A DNA stretch of 64,000 nt from Xenoacremonium recifei (lineage: Eukaryota; Ascomycota; Sordariomycetes; Hypocreales; Nectriaceae): positions 372,001 through 436,000 of the forward strand of contig WOFQ01000008.1 of the NCBI GenBank assembly GCA_012184525.1, in the 5' to 3' direction. This document shows positions 9,201-20,700 of the stretch, piece after piece. Every line of letters begins with the position of its first letter. The stretch's first letter is position 1. Below the pieces are notes generated by a model. The model was not told where the DNA came from, did not search any database, and saw only the letters and a program-made list of their open reading frames with translations. A program made the translations under genes and the position numbers.

Positions 9201-10722
9201 GGTCAAGAGATCGTCTACTTCGATTTAGACTGACGGGGCAGAGGTCTGACGGCTGCCGTTTTTTTCCTGGATGCGCTAAAGCCCGGAGGCCGTTGCATTT
9301 CTAAGCTGCGGCTGACCAATCGCGTGCCGGCCCTCACGTGTCTTTTGCGACGACGGAGAGCAGCAAAGAAACGTGCTCATTGACGTCATTGTGCAAACTG
9401 CCGTCCTTCTTGGTCTTGGTATTTCCCTTCTTCATGAAAACAAGTCCAAGTTTTCATCGAGAGGATATACAAGGGCTCTCGGTCGCAGCGTCTTTGTTGA
9501 CCGAACAGTGCCCATCAGTCGGGCAGCATTCGGCCCCGAGTGGCTGCCGATCCGCTGTTTCCGACCTCCGTGACCCCCGAGCGCCCGGCTGCCTCCTGCA
9601 AGCAAGCGGCCCGACGCGCATGATCCACTCTTCTTCGATGTCCGGGCCAGCTGGACCGGAGCGACGCCTGAGTCACGGATCCGAGGTTCACCAGGAGGTT
9701 GCGCTCGGTTTCACTAACCAAGAGCAATGAAAAATGTCGTGAGTCATGCAGAAGATGGTCTTCCCGCTCAGGCCTCCAAACCACGGGAGCTGAGATCGAC
9801 GGTTTAGCCAAACTTCGAAAGCGAAGCAAGTCAATAGCTAGGCAACAAGCCGAAACAGATCCAGCAATTAGGTTTTACCCCCTTTGAAACCAAGAAGATG
9901 CAAACTCACAGCATGGCAATGTTGCTCACCGCTAGTGATGATGTTGGTGGTATGCGTAGACTTCTCGTATGTGACCGAAACTGACGCAAGCTCCGTCGTA
10001 CACCTGGTGTAAGTGTTCCGACAGGGATAGTGTTGGATGGCGTGTTGCCAATGGCGGCCTGCAACACTCCCACATGACTCTACTGATGCCTTACCTCGTT
10101 TCGGAAGAGCGAGAGAGAAGGAGAGAGAACCGGGGAGATTTTTTTTCTTTGCCAAAGTCTCAGGCAAATTGACCAACAAGTGTTTCCTGCCTTTGACGCT
10201 CCGGAAGTACGAGAAGCTCCGAGAGGGATGGTATGGGGAAGTTGGCCAGCCACGCGGCTAACGATTGACTTGTGGCGACGGCGGCACAGGGTGTGACTCA
10301 GCAGCTGAAAGCCCGAGACGGCAGGCCTAGAATCTGCAAGATTCGCCTCCAATCGCCCATCCAGGCCGCCTCAACCCGCCAGTAGCAGCGCCGCTATTTG
10401 CTGATCTTCGCAGCCTACCACACCAAAGCAGCACAGGCGACGCGCGGCTCAGATTCGCCTTGACACCTCCATTCTTGGCGCCCTGTCTGACGGCACGGTC
10501 CCGTCCTCCGTAAGGCTCGGAGATTGGGGCGATCTTGTGCGATTGACATTCCCCGAGAGGTGCGCTCAAGCTCCGGATGGGTCGAGACGCCCCAAACACC
10601 GACGCAAGCTGCGACAGCCCTACTGCCTTACTGCCTGTCCGGGGGGCGATTGGCGGCGGGAGGCAACCCCCCGAGGACGACTCTTACGCGTGTCTGTTAT
10701 CGCCTGCGTTGCGCAGGCCGGG
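9201..10722. other. Long gene-free region upstream of the small heat-shock gene
   Basis: Open frames on both strands (the longest about 130 codons) lack recognisable domains or convincing splice patterns. The right half is GC-rich. A near match to a heat-shock element (AGAAGCTCCGAGA) lies at about 10211-10223, but no perfect GAA/TTC triplet array was found. Confidence 0.45.
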
Positions 10723-10729
10723 TATATAA
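10723..10729 (+). promoter_or_regulatory. TATA box of the small heat-shock protein gene
   Basis: TATATAA lies 136 bases before the start codon at 10865 and is followed by a C/T-rich stretch typical of fungal transcription start regions. A consensus TATA box fits a strongly inducible stress gene. Confidence 0.65.
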
Positions 10730-10864
10730 GCATAACCTGATGTCCCTCTTCCCCAGACTCCTCTCTCTTCCTTCATCACACTGACTCTCCACACCTCTCA
10801 ATCCCTACAACATTCATTCTTACAATCATCAAACTTCACATATACCAAGGCAAGTTCGCACAGT

Positions 10865-12037
10865 ATGAACGCACAACCACAAGACCACGCTTCCATGCCC
10901 TTCTGGGACTTTATGCGGTCGCTGGACCCTGAGCAGGCCCCGGGCCACGGTGTTGACTTCAACGCCGCTCCCAACGGTGGCTTCCCTGGTGCTTTCCCCG
11001 GTGCATTCCCTGGTGATCTCCCCTTCCGAGGCCCGGGCCCGCACGCCCGCGGCCACCACGGTCATCACGGCCCTCACGGCGCCGGCTTCGAGTGGGGCCC
11101 CTGGGGTCCGGCCGGGCCCTGGGGAGGACGTCGAGGAGGCCATGGCGGTGGTCGTGGCGGCGGTCGCTTCCGCCGACGCGGCATGAACCCTGGTGAGTCC
11201 GAGGATGACGGCTTTGTGTCTGCATCCGACGTCGAGAACGATGCCGAGAAGGAGACGCAGAAGGAGAAGGAGGGCAGCCCCAACACCATGCGCGACGTCG
11301 ATGACGAGGTCCCCGATCCCGAGGAGGTTACTTTGACCCCTGACGAGGAGGAGCGTCCCCGTCGCCGCTGCGGCGGTCGTGGTCGCTTTGGCGGACGAGG
11401 CGGTCCTGGCGGTCGCGGTGGACGTGGTGGTCCCGGTGGTCGCGGTCGCGGCGGTCCTCATGGTGGACGCTTCGGTCCCCGTGGTCACGGTCACGGTCAT
11501 TTCCACGGCCATGGCCACGGCTTCGGCTTCGGGCCCTTCCCCGGTCCCCACGGTCCTCCTCCTCCCCCTGGCCCCGGCGGCCCCTTCGACTTCGGCGGCT
11601 TCATGCGCGGCTGGGCCGGCCATCCCTTCTTCCGCAACCTGCGTGAGCAGTTCCAGAACGCCCAGCCCACCGACGACGACTCCTTTGCCCCTCCCGTTGA
11701 CATCTTCAACACCGAGAGCGCCTTCATCTTGCACGTAGCCCTGCCCGGCGCCAAGAAGGAGGACATCGGCGTCAACTGGGATGCCGACAGCAGCATCCTA
11801 AACATTGCGGGCGTCATCTATCGCCCCGGCGATGAGGAGTTTCTCAGCACCCTGACTTCAGCTGAGCGCAAGGTGGGCATGTTTGAGCGCAACGTGACGC
11901 TCCCTCCCCAAGGCGCCGAGCGCGATGAGGTCGACGGCCTGTCCATCTCGGCCAAGATGGTTGACGGCATCCTGATCGTCACTGTCCCCAAGATCGAGAA
12001 GGAGTGGACTGAGATCCACAAGGTCGACATCCAGTAA
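10865..12037 (+). CDS. Small heat-shock protein (Hsp20/alpha-crystallin family) with RGG- and His-rich disordered region
   Basis: A single exon encodes 390 residues, about twice the usual fungal Hsp30/Hsp20 length. The N terminus (MPFWDFMRSLDPE) is followed by GAFPGAFPG repeats, two Gly/Arg-rich tracts (about residues 80-105 and 165-200), an acidic linker, and a Gly/His/Phe tract with GHGHFHGHGHGFGFGP. The alpha-crystallin domain occupies about residues 275-390: PPVDIFNTESAFILHVALPG, then GMFERNVTLP and VDGILIVTVPK. It lacks a clear C-terminal IxI anchor; the end is HKVDIQ. Hsp20 proteins hold unfolding proteins in soluble oligomers without ATP. The extra tracts suggest condensate formation, RNA contact or metal binding, which is inference. 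A TATA box lies upstream. Confidence 0.9.
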   Translation: MNAQPQDHASMPFWDFMRSLDPEQAPGHGVDFNAAPNGGFPGAFPGAFPGDLPFRGPGPHARGHHGHHGPHGAGFEWGPWGPAGPWGGRRGGHGGGRGGGRFRRRGMNPGESEDDGFVSASDVENDAEKETQKEKEGSPNTMRDVDDEVPDPEEVTLTPDEEERPRRRCGGRGRFGGRGGPGGRGGRGGPGGRGRGGPHGGRFGPRGHGHGHFHGHGHGFGFGPFPGPHGPPPPPGPGGPFDFGGFMRGWAGHPFFRNLREQFQNAQPTDDDSFAPPVDIFNTESAFILHVALPGAKKEDIGVNWDADSSILNIAGVIYRPGDEEFLSTLTSAERKVGMFERNVTLPPQGAERDEVDGLSISAKMVDGILIVTVPKIEKEWTEIHKVDIQ

Positions 12038-12467
12038 ATACTATACACGACATAACAATGATTTCGTCAATTTTCGAAGGCGTTTCTCAACCCTGAACAA
12101 TCCGGGTTAGGTACATATCAGGCATAGGCACAGGCATTGGCGTTCAAATCGGAACTTGGTTTCAGGATTGGGAACAATTAGCTAAAACAGCACAAAAACA
12201 CAAAAAAAAATAAAGGCCTTGGTCTAATCTTTCCTCGTTTCTCCCCATATTGCTCACCGTGACATGTATGAAATCTAAATAATTCTCGATGTGAATTTTT
12301 TGCCCTGAATGACAGGCATCCAAGATCGTGCATATAAACTGTAACCCACACCTATTGACTCTTAAATACTCATCTTTTCCATGCTTTCCGGTATCTAGTT
12401 CCTTTGATCAACGACTTTCTCAAAACACTAATACATCGTAAAGATAAAAAAAAACGGCAAAAGGAAA
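12038..12467. other. Intergenic, AT-rich
   Basis: This is the 3' region of the heat-shock gene, with A-runs at about 12202-12211 and 12445-12454. The T-run on the minus strand at 12445-12454, just past the tRNA 3' end, is a likely RNA polymerase III terminator. Confidence 0.5.
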
Positions 12468-12553
12468 TCCCCGAGACCTGGCTCGAACAGGTGGCCTTTC
12501 GGTGACGAAGGGGCAATTACAGCCGAACGCTCTTCCAGCTGAGCTACTCGGGG
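12468..12553 (-). tRNA. tRNA-Tyr(GTA) with a 13-nt intron
   Basis: Read on the minus strand, it folds as a complete tRNA. The acceptor stem is CCCCGAG/CTCGGGG with discriminator A, the D arm is GCTC/GAGC, the anticodon stem is TTCGG/CCGAA, the variable loop is five bases, and the T stem is ACCTG/CAGGT around a seven-base loop. The anticodon loop is CTGTAA plus A with anticodon GTA, interrupted after position 37 by a 13-nt intron at 12516-12504, the standard place for nuclear tRNA-Tyr introns. The mature length is 73 nt. Confidence 0.93.
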
Positions 12554-13004
12554 AATACTGGATCAGTGATCGCCGTTCTCCAACTTCGACCTAAGTGCGC
12601 CGAGCACTAGCTGTCTCCGGTCTCCCTCACCTCCAACACGCGTTATTCCCACTCATTTACACCATATGCAACAAAACCTTAGAATGGAATATTAAAAGTA
12701 GGTGTATTCAGACTGGACTATCATAGTCAACCAAACTCATCAGCGCCTAGGCCTATGCTATGGGTATATGCTAGAATGTAGATCAAAAGTGTCGCAGCTC
12801 TCTCGCGCACGGAGGCTGGCCGGCACAACTAAGATGTTCTAAAGATGAATAGGCGTAATGCCAGTCTCCGCCACAAGCCCCAATCTGAATAATAGTCTGT
12901 AGTAGTTAAATGATTCCCATAACTCCAATAGTGAAAAAGCAAAACATGTATCGGCATCAGTCGTAAAGCGAAAGTCTCCTGCTCTCTCTTTAAGCGGGAG
13001 TTTG
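12554..13004. other. Intergenic region
   Basis: No coding or RNA signal is seen between the tRNA and the 3' end of the next minus-strand gene. Confidence 0.45.
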
Positions 13005-14612
13005 TCACTGCTCTAGCTCTCTGGCAATCTCCTCGCGCACATGTCGACACCACTTGAGTATCGCCGCCTCAAAGTCGATCCAGACTTGAGGGTTGGTGTT
13101 GTAAACGACACCGATGGCATCGACAGAGAGCATCACCTCGAAGCGAAGTTCTGCGGCCTTGGCCCAGTAGCGAAGGTTGTCAGCGCAGCGATATGGCTTT
13201 TGAGTGTCGGTATGGAACGTTGGGATGGCGCCAAAACGTCTCCTAGACTTCTTGACGGCGGCGTTATGCAGTTTGACAAGGCGAAGGCCATTCTGCATCT
13301 CCTTGAGGAACGGCGTCGGGACATCGTCAACGTTCGTCGCAGGCCGCCACTCAGGAAGAGGTTCTGCGGCTGTGTCCATGGAAGTGAGAAAGGCTCGTTC
13401 CCGTTCCAGTTCTCGACCGGTCCAGTCCCCATGGAGCCAGAGCCAGCTCTTCCTCTCTTCAGCCTCAGCATCCTCGATTTCCTGTTCTCGCTTCAAGATG
13501 TCTTGCACGCTTTGGATCCACGCCTCCATGGTCGTAATCTCGTCGTCTTTCATGCCTTCCTTGAAGTTTCGAGTGGCCATTTGCTTCAGAACCTCCATAA
13601 CATGCAAGAGGTCAGCACGGACTTGCTTCTCTGGCTTGATGGAATCCAGGCGATCCGGCAATTCGTGTGCCGTGTAGTATATCTTGGCCGCCCTGATGGC
13701 CAGCGTGACAACGTCGAGAATGTGCATCCCTTGGAGTTCATACCATCCTTGGGTGTTTTCCTCAGGCATGTTCGGATACTGGGGCGTATCTGATGGTTCG
13801 TCGTAAGTGCCGTTCTTCCTCTGCCTAACTTCCATCATTGCCTTGGAGGCATCCTGCAATGAATGCTCCAGATCCGCTTTCAACTCCAAGATAGTCGGGG
13901 GCTTCGGAATCACCTTTTCGCGATGGTGATAGGTACTCACTGTCGGAGGCAACATCCCCGACTCCGACTCAGTGAAGCTGTCTTCATAGTAGTCCTCCAT
14001 CTCCTCGATGGGCGACTCCACGATCCCTCCCATGCCAAAGCCATGGGCCCCGAAATCAGGGCTGCTCCCAGATGAAGCATATGTTGAGTCCACATCAGAA
14101 CCGAGGATCTTGGGCATCGTCATGCTAGTATCTAATGACGATAAATCGAGGGTCGCACGCTGCTGTTGCTTCTTCCGTGCAAGCTGTCCGCCTTTTCCGT
14201 CCAGCAAGCCCGTCCGTGCGAAGTAATATTGAAGATGCGCAATGCTCCCCAGGCTCATGACGCTCTCCCTTGACCGTGCACTGGCGGCGAAATCGGTGCC
14301 CGTCGGCCGCATGTAACCTCGACGCCGGCTCTTTCCATCAAGGTTGTAAGACGACTGCCGCGAGAGGGAGGAGATGTCGGATCGTCGGTGATAGCTCCCA
14401 GAAGACTGGCGCGAGAAGTCGCTCCCCAGCGAGTCTCGGGAAGTTGCATCAGTGCTCGAGCCGTGCGACCAGGAAGATGCTGTAGACAAGCAACGAGAAA
14501 GCTCCGGACAAGCACCAATAGCCGGGGTTGGTGATGTGTCTGGAGACGGCGACTCGCATCGGAGAGACGGTGGCTGGTCGTTTGCGGTAGCCATGAGTGC
14601 GGTCTCTGTCAT
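13005..14612 (-). CDS. Ser-rich conserved-looking hypothetical protein
   Basis: A single exon encodes 535 residues. Residues 1-130 are Ser-rich and probably disordered with many possible phosphosites (DFSRQSSGSYHRRSD, LSRQSSYNLDGKSRRRGY). The C-terminal half from about residue 235 is regular and mostly helical: KPPTILELKADLEHSLQDA, GMHILDVVTLAIRAAKIYY, a charged helix KREQEIEDAEAEER, and a closing WCRHVREEIARELEQ. The Trp-rich WLWLHGDWTG is distinctive. I do not recognise the family and see no catalytic motif or membrane segment. The composition (basic Ser-rich head, folded helical tail) fits a cytosolic or cortical scaffold, but that is only inference. A second Met at residue 7 is an alternative start. 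Confidence 0.75.
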   Translation of the reverse strand: MTETALMATANDQPPSLRCESPSPDTSPTPAIGACPELSRCLSTASSWSHGSSTDATSRDSLGSDFSRQSSGSYHRRSDISSLSRQSSYNLDGKSRRRGYMRPTGTDFAASARSRESVMSLGSIAHLQYYFARTGLLDGKGGQLARKKQQQRATLDLSSLDTSMTMPKILGSDVDSTYASSGSSPDFGAHGFGMGGIVESPIEEMEDYYEDSFTESESGMLPPTVSTYHHREKVIPKPPTILELKADLEHSLQDASKAMMEVRQRKNGTYDEPSDTPQYPNMPEENTQGWYELQGMHILDVVTLAIRAAKIYYTAHELPDRLDSIKPEKQVRADLLHVMEVLKQMATRNFKEGMKDDEITTMEAWIQSVQDILKREQEIEDAEAEERKSWLWLHGDWTGRELERERAFLTSMDTAAEPLPEWRPATNVDDVPTPFLKEMQNGLRLVKLHNAAVKKSRRRFGAIPTFHTDTQKPYRCADNLRYWAKAAELRFEVMLSVDAIGVVYNTNPQVWIDFEAAILKWCRHVREEIARELEQ

Positions 14613-17600
14613 GTATATGCAAATCCACCCAAACTATTATTCCCAACTAGAGAGTTGCGTTATGGTGCCGCGGTATAAGCTTCTGAATGCTCGCTTTTTC
14701 GACGCAGCGGTGGAGGTTGGGAACGAAGATCGGATATTATTAGAGCTGTCGACGAGGTCCCGCAGCAACGACGATGGCGATTATTAGACGGCGATAGCAA
14801 GCAAGTACGCAGCTCAAGAAGGTCCGACTGTGCTGCACAGCAGCGTCGTTTCTGCGAGCGAGCGAACGAGCCGATGAGCGACAGAAGCAAGCAACGGTGG
14901 TGTGCGGAGGGGAAGGATCAACGCGGTCCCGAGGTCGTCGCCACCTTGGCACTTGAAGGGCGCCTGGAAGAGAATGAATTGTTGCTCCGGGATAGGACAG
15001 AATGGGGATATCAGGGGTTCGGTAATGATGGGGCGATGCCTGGCTGGCAAGGGTGCTGCGAAATTGCGTCGCGTTTTTGGAGCGGACTGGACTGGCGGGG
15101 GGTGCCAGACGCGTTCTTCCAGTGGCAATCAATCGAATTGACTGGCAGGGAGTGTCAGGACGAAGCCGTGATTTGGAAAGGAAGTTGATCAAAGTTGAAG
15201 CGAGCTCTGACAGACGTCGTTTGAGGCTGTAGTTATAACCAAAACACACAGGAGTCAAGATTCAAGACATCCTCCACCGGCTCTTACACAGGAGGGGCGT
15301 TGCGAGGGCCACCGGTGCTTCCTGCGTGCTGGATCAGATCGAGGATTGGATGCCGTCAGAGCTCGGAGAGTGCACGAGCCTCGGGACAGGGGCCCTTATG
15401 AATGAAGCAGTTGAAGAAGAAGCTGCCGATGGAGCTCTCCGTACGAAGCAGCTAATGTGTGCCATATCCCGGGGCAACCTGCGTCACTAAGGCAAGGTAC
15501 CTCAGCAATCTCCTACAGATTGAGTGAAAAAGGCAAGGTGCATCGAGCATGATTGGAGCGCTGGAATGGATGGAAGCCAGCAATGGGAATTAGGCCAATC
15601 GCTACTAATTAGTCCAACGAGTGACGGGGTGGCTGGCGATGAACATGCACGACCCAGGTACGGAGTATTCGAGCACAAGGTACCAAGCAGCAAGGGCTAT
15701 AACACAGAGCTCGGATTAAGCTGTCCAGCCATATCTGCATCTCGGTAGAAATATTCGAGAAGCGATAAGTCTACCCGAGCAGACACTCTAATATTTGGGG
15801 CCGCCTATGTTCTCGCTGCAACCCGGCGAGATAGATCTTGACAGCTTGACAGTCTCCTCTCATGACAGGGCAACCATGATCCATTCCTCGTCCGCTGGCC
15901 TTGCCCGGGTGATGATCACCAACCAGGATTCTAAGACAGCTTCACGGACGAGTCTAAAGCACAAGTCCCACCACAATCGCCTCTGAAGATATTATTCTTC
16001 CACTCTACTCATAGTTGACGGGAGCCCCCAGAATCAAACTGTCTGTCTGGCGATCTCCCAGCTCTCGGAACACACAGAGATCTTCCAATAGCTCAGGGCC
16101 CCGATCCGCCAAACCGGGACAGGGCCTCGTCCGTGTCCGCCTTCTGTCCTTCCTTGCCGGGATTCTCGAATCATGCTGGAAGACGGCGATGTCACCCTGG
16201 CCGGTTTCCCAGTAGCATTGACGGATCCAGCAGCCGCAATTTCTGGTGGCCCCGACGACGTCGTCGTGACCTCCATCTTGATCCGAGCAAGTAATTAGAT
16301 GCTCCCCGTAGGGCAGGGGATCGCAGAGAGGAGCCTGTAGTATCGCAGAGATCATCTCCAAGCTGATGGAGGCGCCTGCTTGGAGGCTAGAAAGTGAATT
16401 CCCATGCCACTTCCATTTCGTCCCCTGCAGCTGGTCGCTCATCATCTTTGCTTGAGACGCATGAAGCTTGCCGCTGCTCTACTCTGTTCTACACAATATT
16501 TCCTTCTCTTTACGCCAACCTAGCCCCACGACGGCACGCCGACCAAGAAATAAGGTTCCCAACGTTGCTCCTTTTAGTGGCCATCAATCGCCTCGCGGGT
16601 TCCCTATCACGGCCCAAAGCCTCTACGTGAAGCCTCTAGGGAGAAACCGTCGTTGGTCTTGCCTGTTGGTGTTTCAAGGAACTGCTTCTCCTTCCCTTCA
16701 AGGGCCTTGCTTCCATCGTTCCTTCCCCTCCTCAGCAAGTCACCCCTCCTCCTCTTCTCCTTCCGTTCCGAACTGTCACGGCCTCTCAAAAACTCCTTCT
16801 CCTCTTCATCAACCCCTCTCTTCCATCTTGCTTGCTCCTCCAGTCCCCCTTTTTGCGGCGTCTTGGCCATGCATCCTTGAGAGACCCTCGCCGAAACTCT
16901 CTGTTCGTGGGCTGCTGGTGCTGCTGCAGACCCCCTTTTCAGCGACAGATCAGACGAACGACGAGCCCGAGGAAGTTGCCTGAACGAGATTATCGGCGGG
17001 ATCCAGCGGCCCTCCCTTGGCTCATCCACCAGGAGGCGAGCATCTCAGCTCAGGCGTCAAATCATCGAGCTCGCCGCGGCCAGCCTGCTGCAGCCTCCAC
17101 GCCAAACGGGGTTCTGGGCCTGCGCGCTGCCTATCGGGCTCTTGGAAGCTCCCAGCCACCACCCGCTGGAACAGCTCACTGTGCAGCAACCGGCAGTAGA
17201 TCCCGTCAATCCTCCACTGCGGTGCAGCTGCAAGTGACAGGCTCTGTCACTGCCTTTGCTACCCGTCTCAGGCCATCAGCGTCATCCCGGTTTGCGTCTG
17301 TCCGAGTCGCGTCGGGCGCGGCGCGCTACACACAACACTACGCCTCCCATCTGTTGTTGCGGCTTCTAGCGACTTAGAGGGCAAAAACAGGGTCAATCTA
17401 AGACACAAACGCCGCCCAAGTGTAAGGTAAGGAGGTGGGCGAGACAGAAAAAAAAAGGCTGAGGGGACTGTTTGCTTCTCCAACAGGCAACTGCCCTCCC
17501 TCACTTCTCACTTCCCTTCTTTTCCATCATCAATTCGTTTTTTTTTTCTTTACTTCCCGACTCTTTCTTCGACCATTTCTCCAACTCACGGCAACATTTC

Positions 17601-17738
17601 CCATCGTTACATTCTTCCCCCTCTGGATTTCGCTCCCCTACGCTGTCCCTCCCTGGCTACCGACCTGGAAGGAAACCTGTCATCTCTGCGAGCGTAACCC
17701 TGGCCTGCTCGTCGGGGGCCGGCTCCCGCAGCGATTAA
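14613..17738. other. 3.1-kb gene-free region and probable long leader of KAR9
   Basis: No recognisable protein is encoded. From about 16450 the plus strand becomes strongly pyrimidine-rich (CTTCTCCTTCC-like runs, a T-run near 17538-17547), typical of fungal promoters and long 5' leaders. Plus-strand open frames such as 16468-16983 have only low-complexity Ser/Pro/Leu content, and a minus-strand frame at 16005-16445 is unrecognised. A small unknown gene cannot be excluded. Confidence 0.45.
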
Positions 17739-20700
17739 ATGACCTCGGGCCATTCGAACTCGGCGGCGCCCAACAGCTGGAGCGAACAACCACAACCACC
17801 CATTCCCGATGTTGATCAACACGCTGCGGTTTCAGCAGCAAGTCAGTCTGCTGGTGTCGACTTGACCGTGAGAGCCAGCGAGATCCACCAGAGCAGCCAA
17901 AGCGACCAGGAACATGGCCTGCACCCGGTGGTGGATGGGGATGGGATTGCCAATGATGCGCCAGCTGCCAGCCTGCTGAAATTCGCTGACATCCCCAGCC
18001 AACTGGCTCACCTGGCCTTCGACCCCGGCTCGTCTGATCCCAGCTGCGACACCAACCCCGATAATTCCACTGCCAGCGCCCAAAACTGCCATTTCCCCCC
18101 TTCCACGATAGCGACGACCGCAACCACCGCAGCGCCAGCAATAGCTCCCACGCCGAGCTCGTCCACACCTACCATCGAGAGGACACCGGTTCCCGTGTCC
18201 CACCCTCCATTCCCGTCGCCCGCCGCCGCTGCTGCCTATCGCAAGACTTCCCCTGGCCTAGCTGCCCGTCTCAAAGCTCTCGGGTTCGGCGCGTCCAAGA
18301 GCTCCTCGCCGCTTTCGTCTCCCCTCCACGACCACATCGGTCGCCTCGACGAGGACCAGCTGCGCCAGCTCGACGAGAAACATCAGGCGGCCTCAGTCAA
18401 GTCGGTCATCGCCCGGCGCGGTCGCCCCTGGAAGGGCGCCAGCGCCACTCCGCCCAAGACCGCCGTCGACTCCGACCTGAGCCTACCTCCTATTATCGTC
18501 GACAACTCGCCGCCGTTGCCCCCCTTCCTACCCGAGATCAGGACCCCTGATCCCCTGGATATGGACACACAAAAGTATCGATTGCCTGATCACACCAACG
18601 GCAATGGTACCAAAGTTACGCTAGATACTCGTCGAGAACATATCGAACGAACGGCATGTCTACCCTCCCCCGATGAAGTCGCCATCCCTCCCCCTCCTCC
18701 CCCCAAGGACCCTCCCAAAGACACCCCTTCAACTAGCACAACCTCCACGACCTCGGCCTCAACTCCGCCAAACGACTTCGTTCCCGGACTGAATACCTAC
18801 TTTACGCCTGGCCATACCCGACCTGGCTCCATTTATACGCTGTCTCGCGCTTCCTTCGCCAACCAGCTTGCCCAATTGACGGCGCTTCAAATCCCAGATG
18901 CCGACTCTTTATCGAATCAAGTCAGCGCCATCCCGACTGCTCAAGTCGCTACCAAGGCTCTCATCAACGCCGCAGAGCAGCTACGGAGTTGGATATCCAA
19001 GGCCTCCGAAGTCATTGGAGGTCTGGACAGCGAGGATGATGTCGAATGGGCCGCTGCAGGAGGGCGAGAAGGCCTGGCCGAGGTTGAGAGCGCCATCACG
19101 CGCTTTGAGGACCTCATCAACGCCTATGTCAGTGCCATTGAGCAGTTGCAAGGACGAGACGACATTTTCCATGTCCCGACCGACGACCTCACACGCGCCG
19201 TCACCCAGATGGAAACCATCATCACCGAATGGGCCAAGATACGAAGGACTCTCCAAGTCGTTCGAGGTCAAGTCGAGATCGCCATGGAGTGGGAGGAGCT
19301 GTGGAACAGTGTGCTAGGTGATATTCAAGGCGAAATGGATGAACTCAGTCGCTTGGTTTTTGAAATGGAGGAACGACGTCACAAGAGTCTCATGGCTGCG
19401 GCTAGTGGTGAAGGTGTTGACATAGGAGACCTCGAAACCATCGTCGAAGAAAACCCGCATGCGTCACGACTTCACGCCCCGAACCGGTTCAGCTTGCCTG
19501 CCTTCCCTGTGAGCCCAAGTTCACCTGGAACACCAAGCCTGTCGCAAGATGATTCGAGCCTGCTCGCCCTCTTCGCTCGCATGCAACCCCTGAGGGCTTC
19601 GCTGGATTTCCTGCCAATGCGTCTATCCGTCTTTGAAGCCAGAGCTTCAGACTCTTTCCCTACCGCCTGCGATGAGTTAGAGATGCGTCGAGATGGCTTA
19701 GATGCGCGGTACAAAAAGCTCGAAAAGGATGCTGAGTCTCTGCGTAAGGAACTGGGCGAGGATCGATGGGTGATCGTCTTCCGCGGCGCAGGGCGACAAG
19801 CGCAGAAAATGCAGGAGTCTGTCGAACGGTCACTTCTCAAACTCAAGGAAGCTATCGACGCTGGTCTGCACTTGACCAACCAGCCTGCTATGACCAAGAA
19901 GATCGAAAGTTACGAGGCTAAGAAGACGCACTACGGTCCAGCGATCGAGCGAGTTCTATCTATTATCGACAAGGGAGTCAAAGATCGGCTGACCGTCAAT
20001 GGTGAAATCTTGCGGCTGCCTATGGAGATGCAGAGTCGATGGGATGCTCTTAGGGAACAGATGCGGGAGGTCGACGCAACGCTTGAAGAAATACACAATG
20101 ACAAGGGCCAACAACTACGAGACTCCATTTCGAGCATGCTGTCCAACGACCGATCGACGCTGGGGAGCGGCCGCGAAACTCCAGGAAGCTCACCGCCATC
20201 CTCCATTATCATGTCGGCCCTTGGTGTTGATCCGCACACTCCCACCTCTGCCAAAACGGCCAAGATGCGATCCTCGAGCCTAAATAGCAGAGGTCCGCCT
20301 CCAAACAGAAGACACTCGTCGCTGCCAGCACCCAGCGGACACGGACACCTGGGTAGGAAACCAGGATATTCTCGTCTCTCGACAGTTGCTGCCTCTTCTG
20401 GCTCAAGAACTCCGGTTCAGCCCCCAAGTCAAATCAAACGGCCAGGTTCTACGGCTTCAAACCGACCTCGCTGGAATGTTTCGACGAATACCTCGGACGT
20501 AGACACGGGTCACAATTTCAAGCCTCTTACGCTTACGACACCTAGCCCCTATGCCAAGAGGACGCCCATGTCACATAGATCTACAAGCTCTATCACATCT
20601 GCATCTGGCTCAAAGCTACCAATGCGAAGTCCGCTGGTTCGTGCGTCGTCGGAATCGCCCAGGGTTGACGACACGCCCACAAGAGGCGGGCATTCTCGTC

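Noticed and set aside
10829..11734. Minus-strand open frame of 301 codons across the heat-shock gene
   Set aside because: It is the antisense shadow of the Gly/Arg/His-rich coding repeats; its Ala/Thr/Val low-complexity content has no domain.
16468..16983. Plus-strand open frame of 171 codons upstream of KAR9
   Set aside because: Ser/Pro/Leu-rich low complexity arising from a pyrimidine-rich leader; no domain and no splice pattern.
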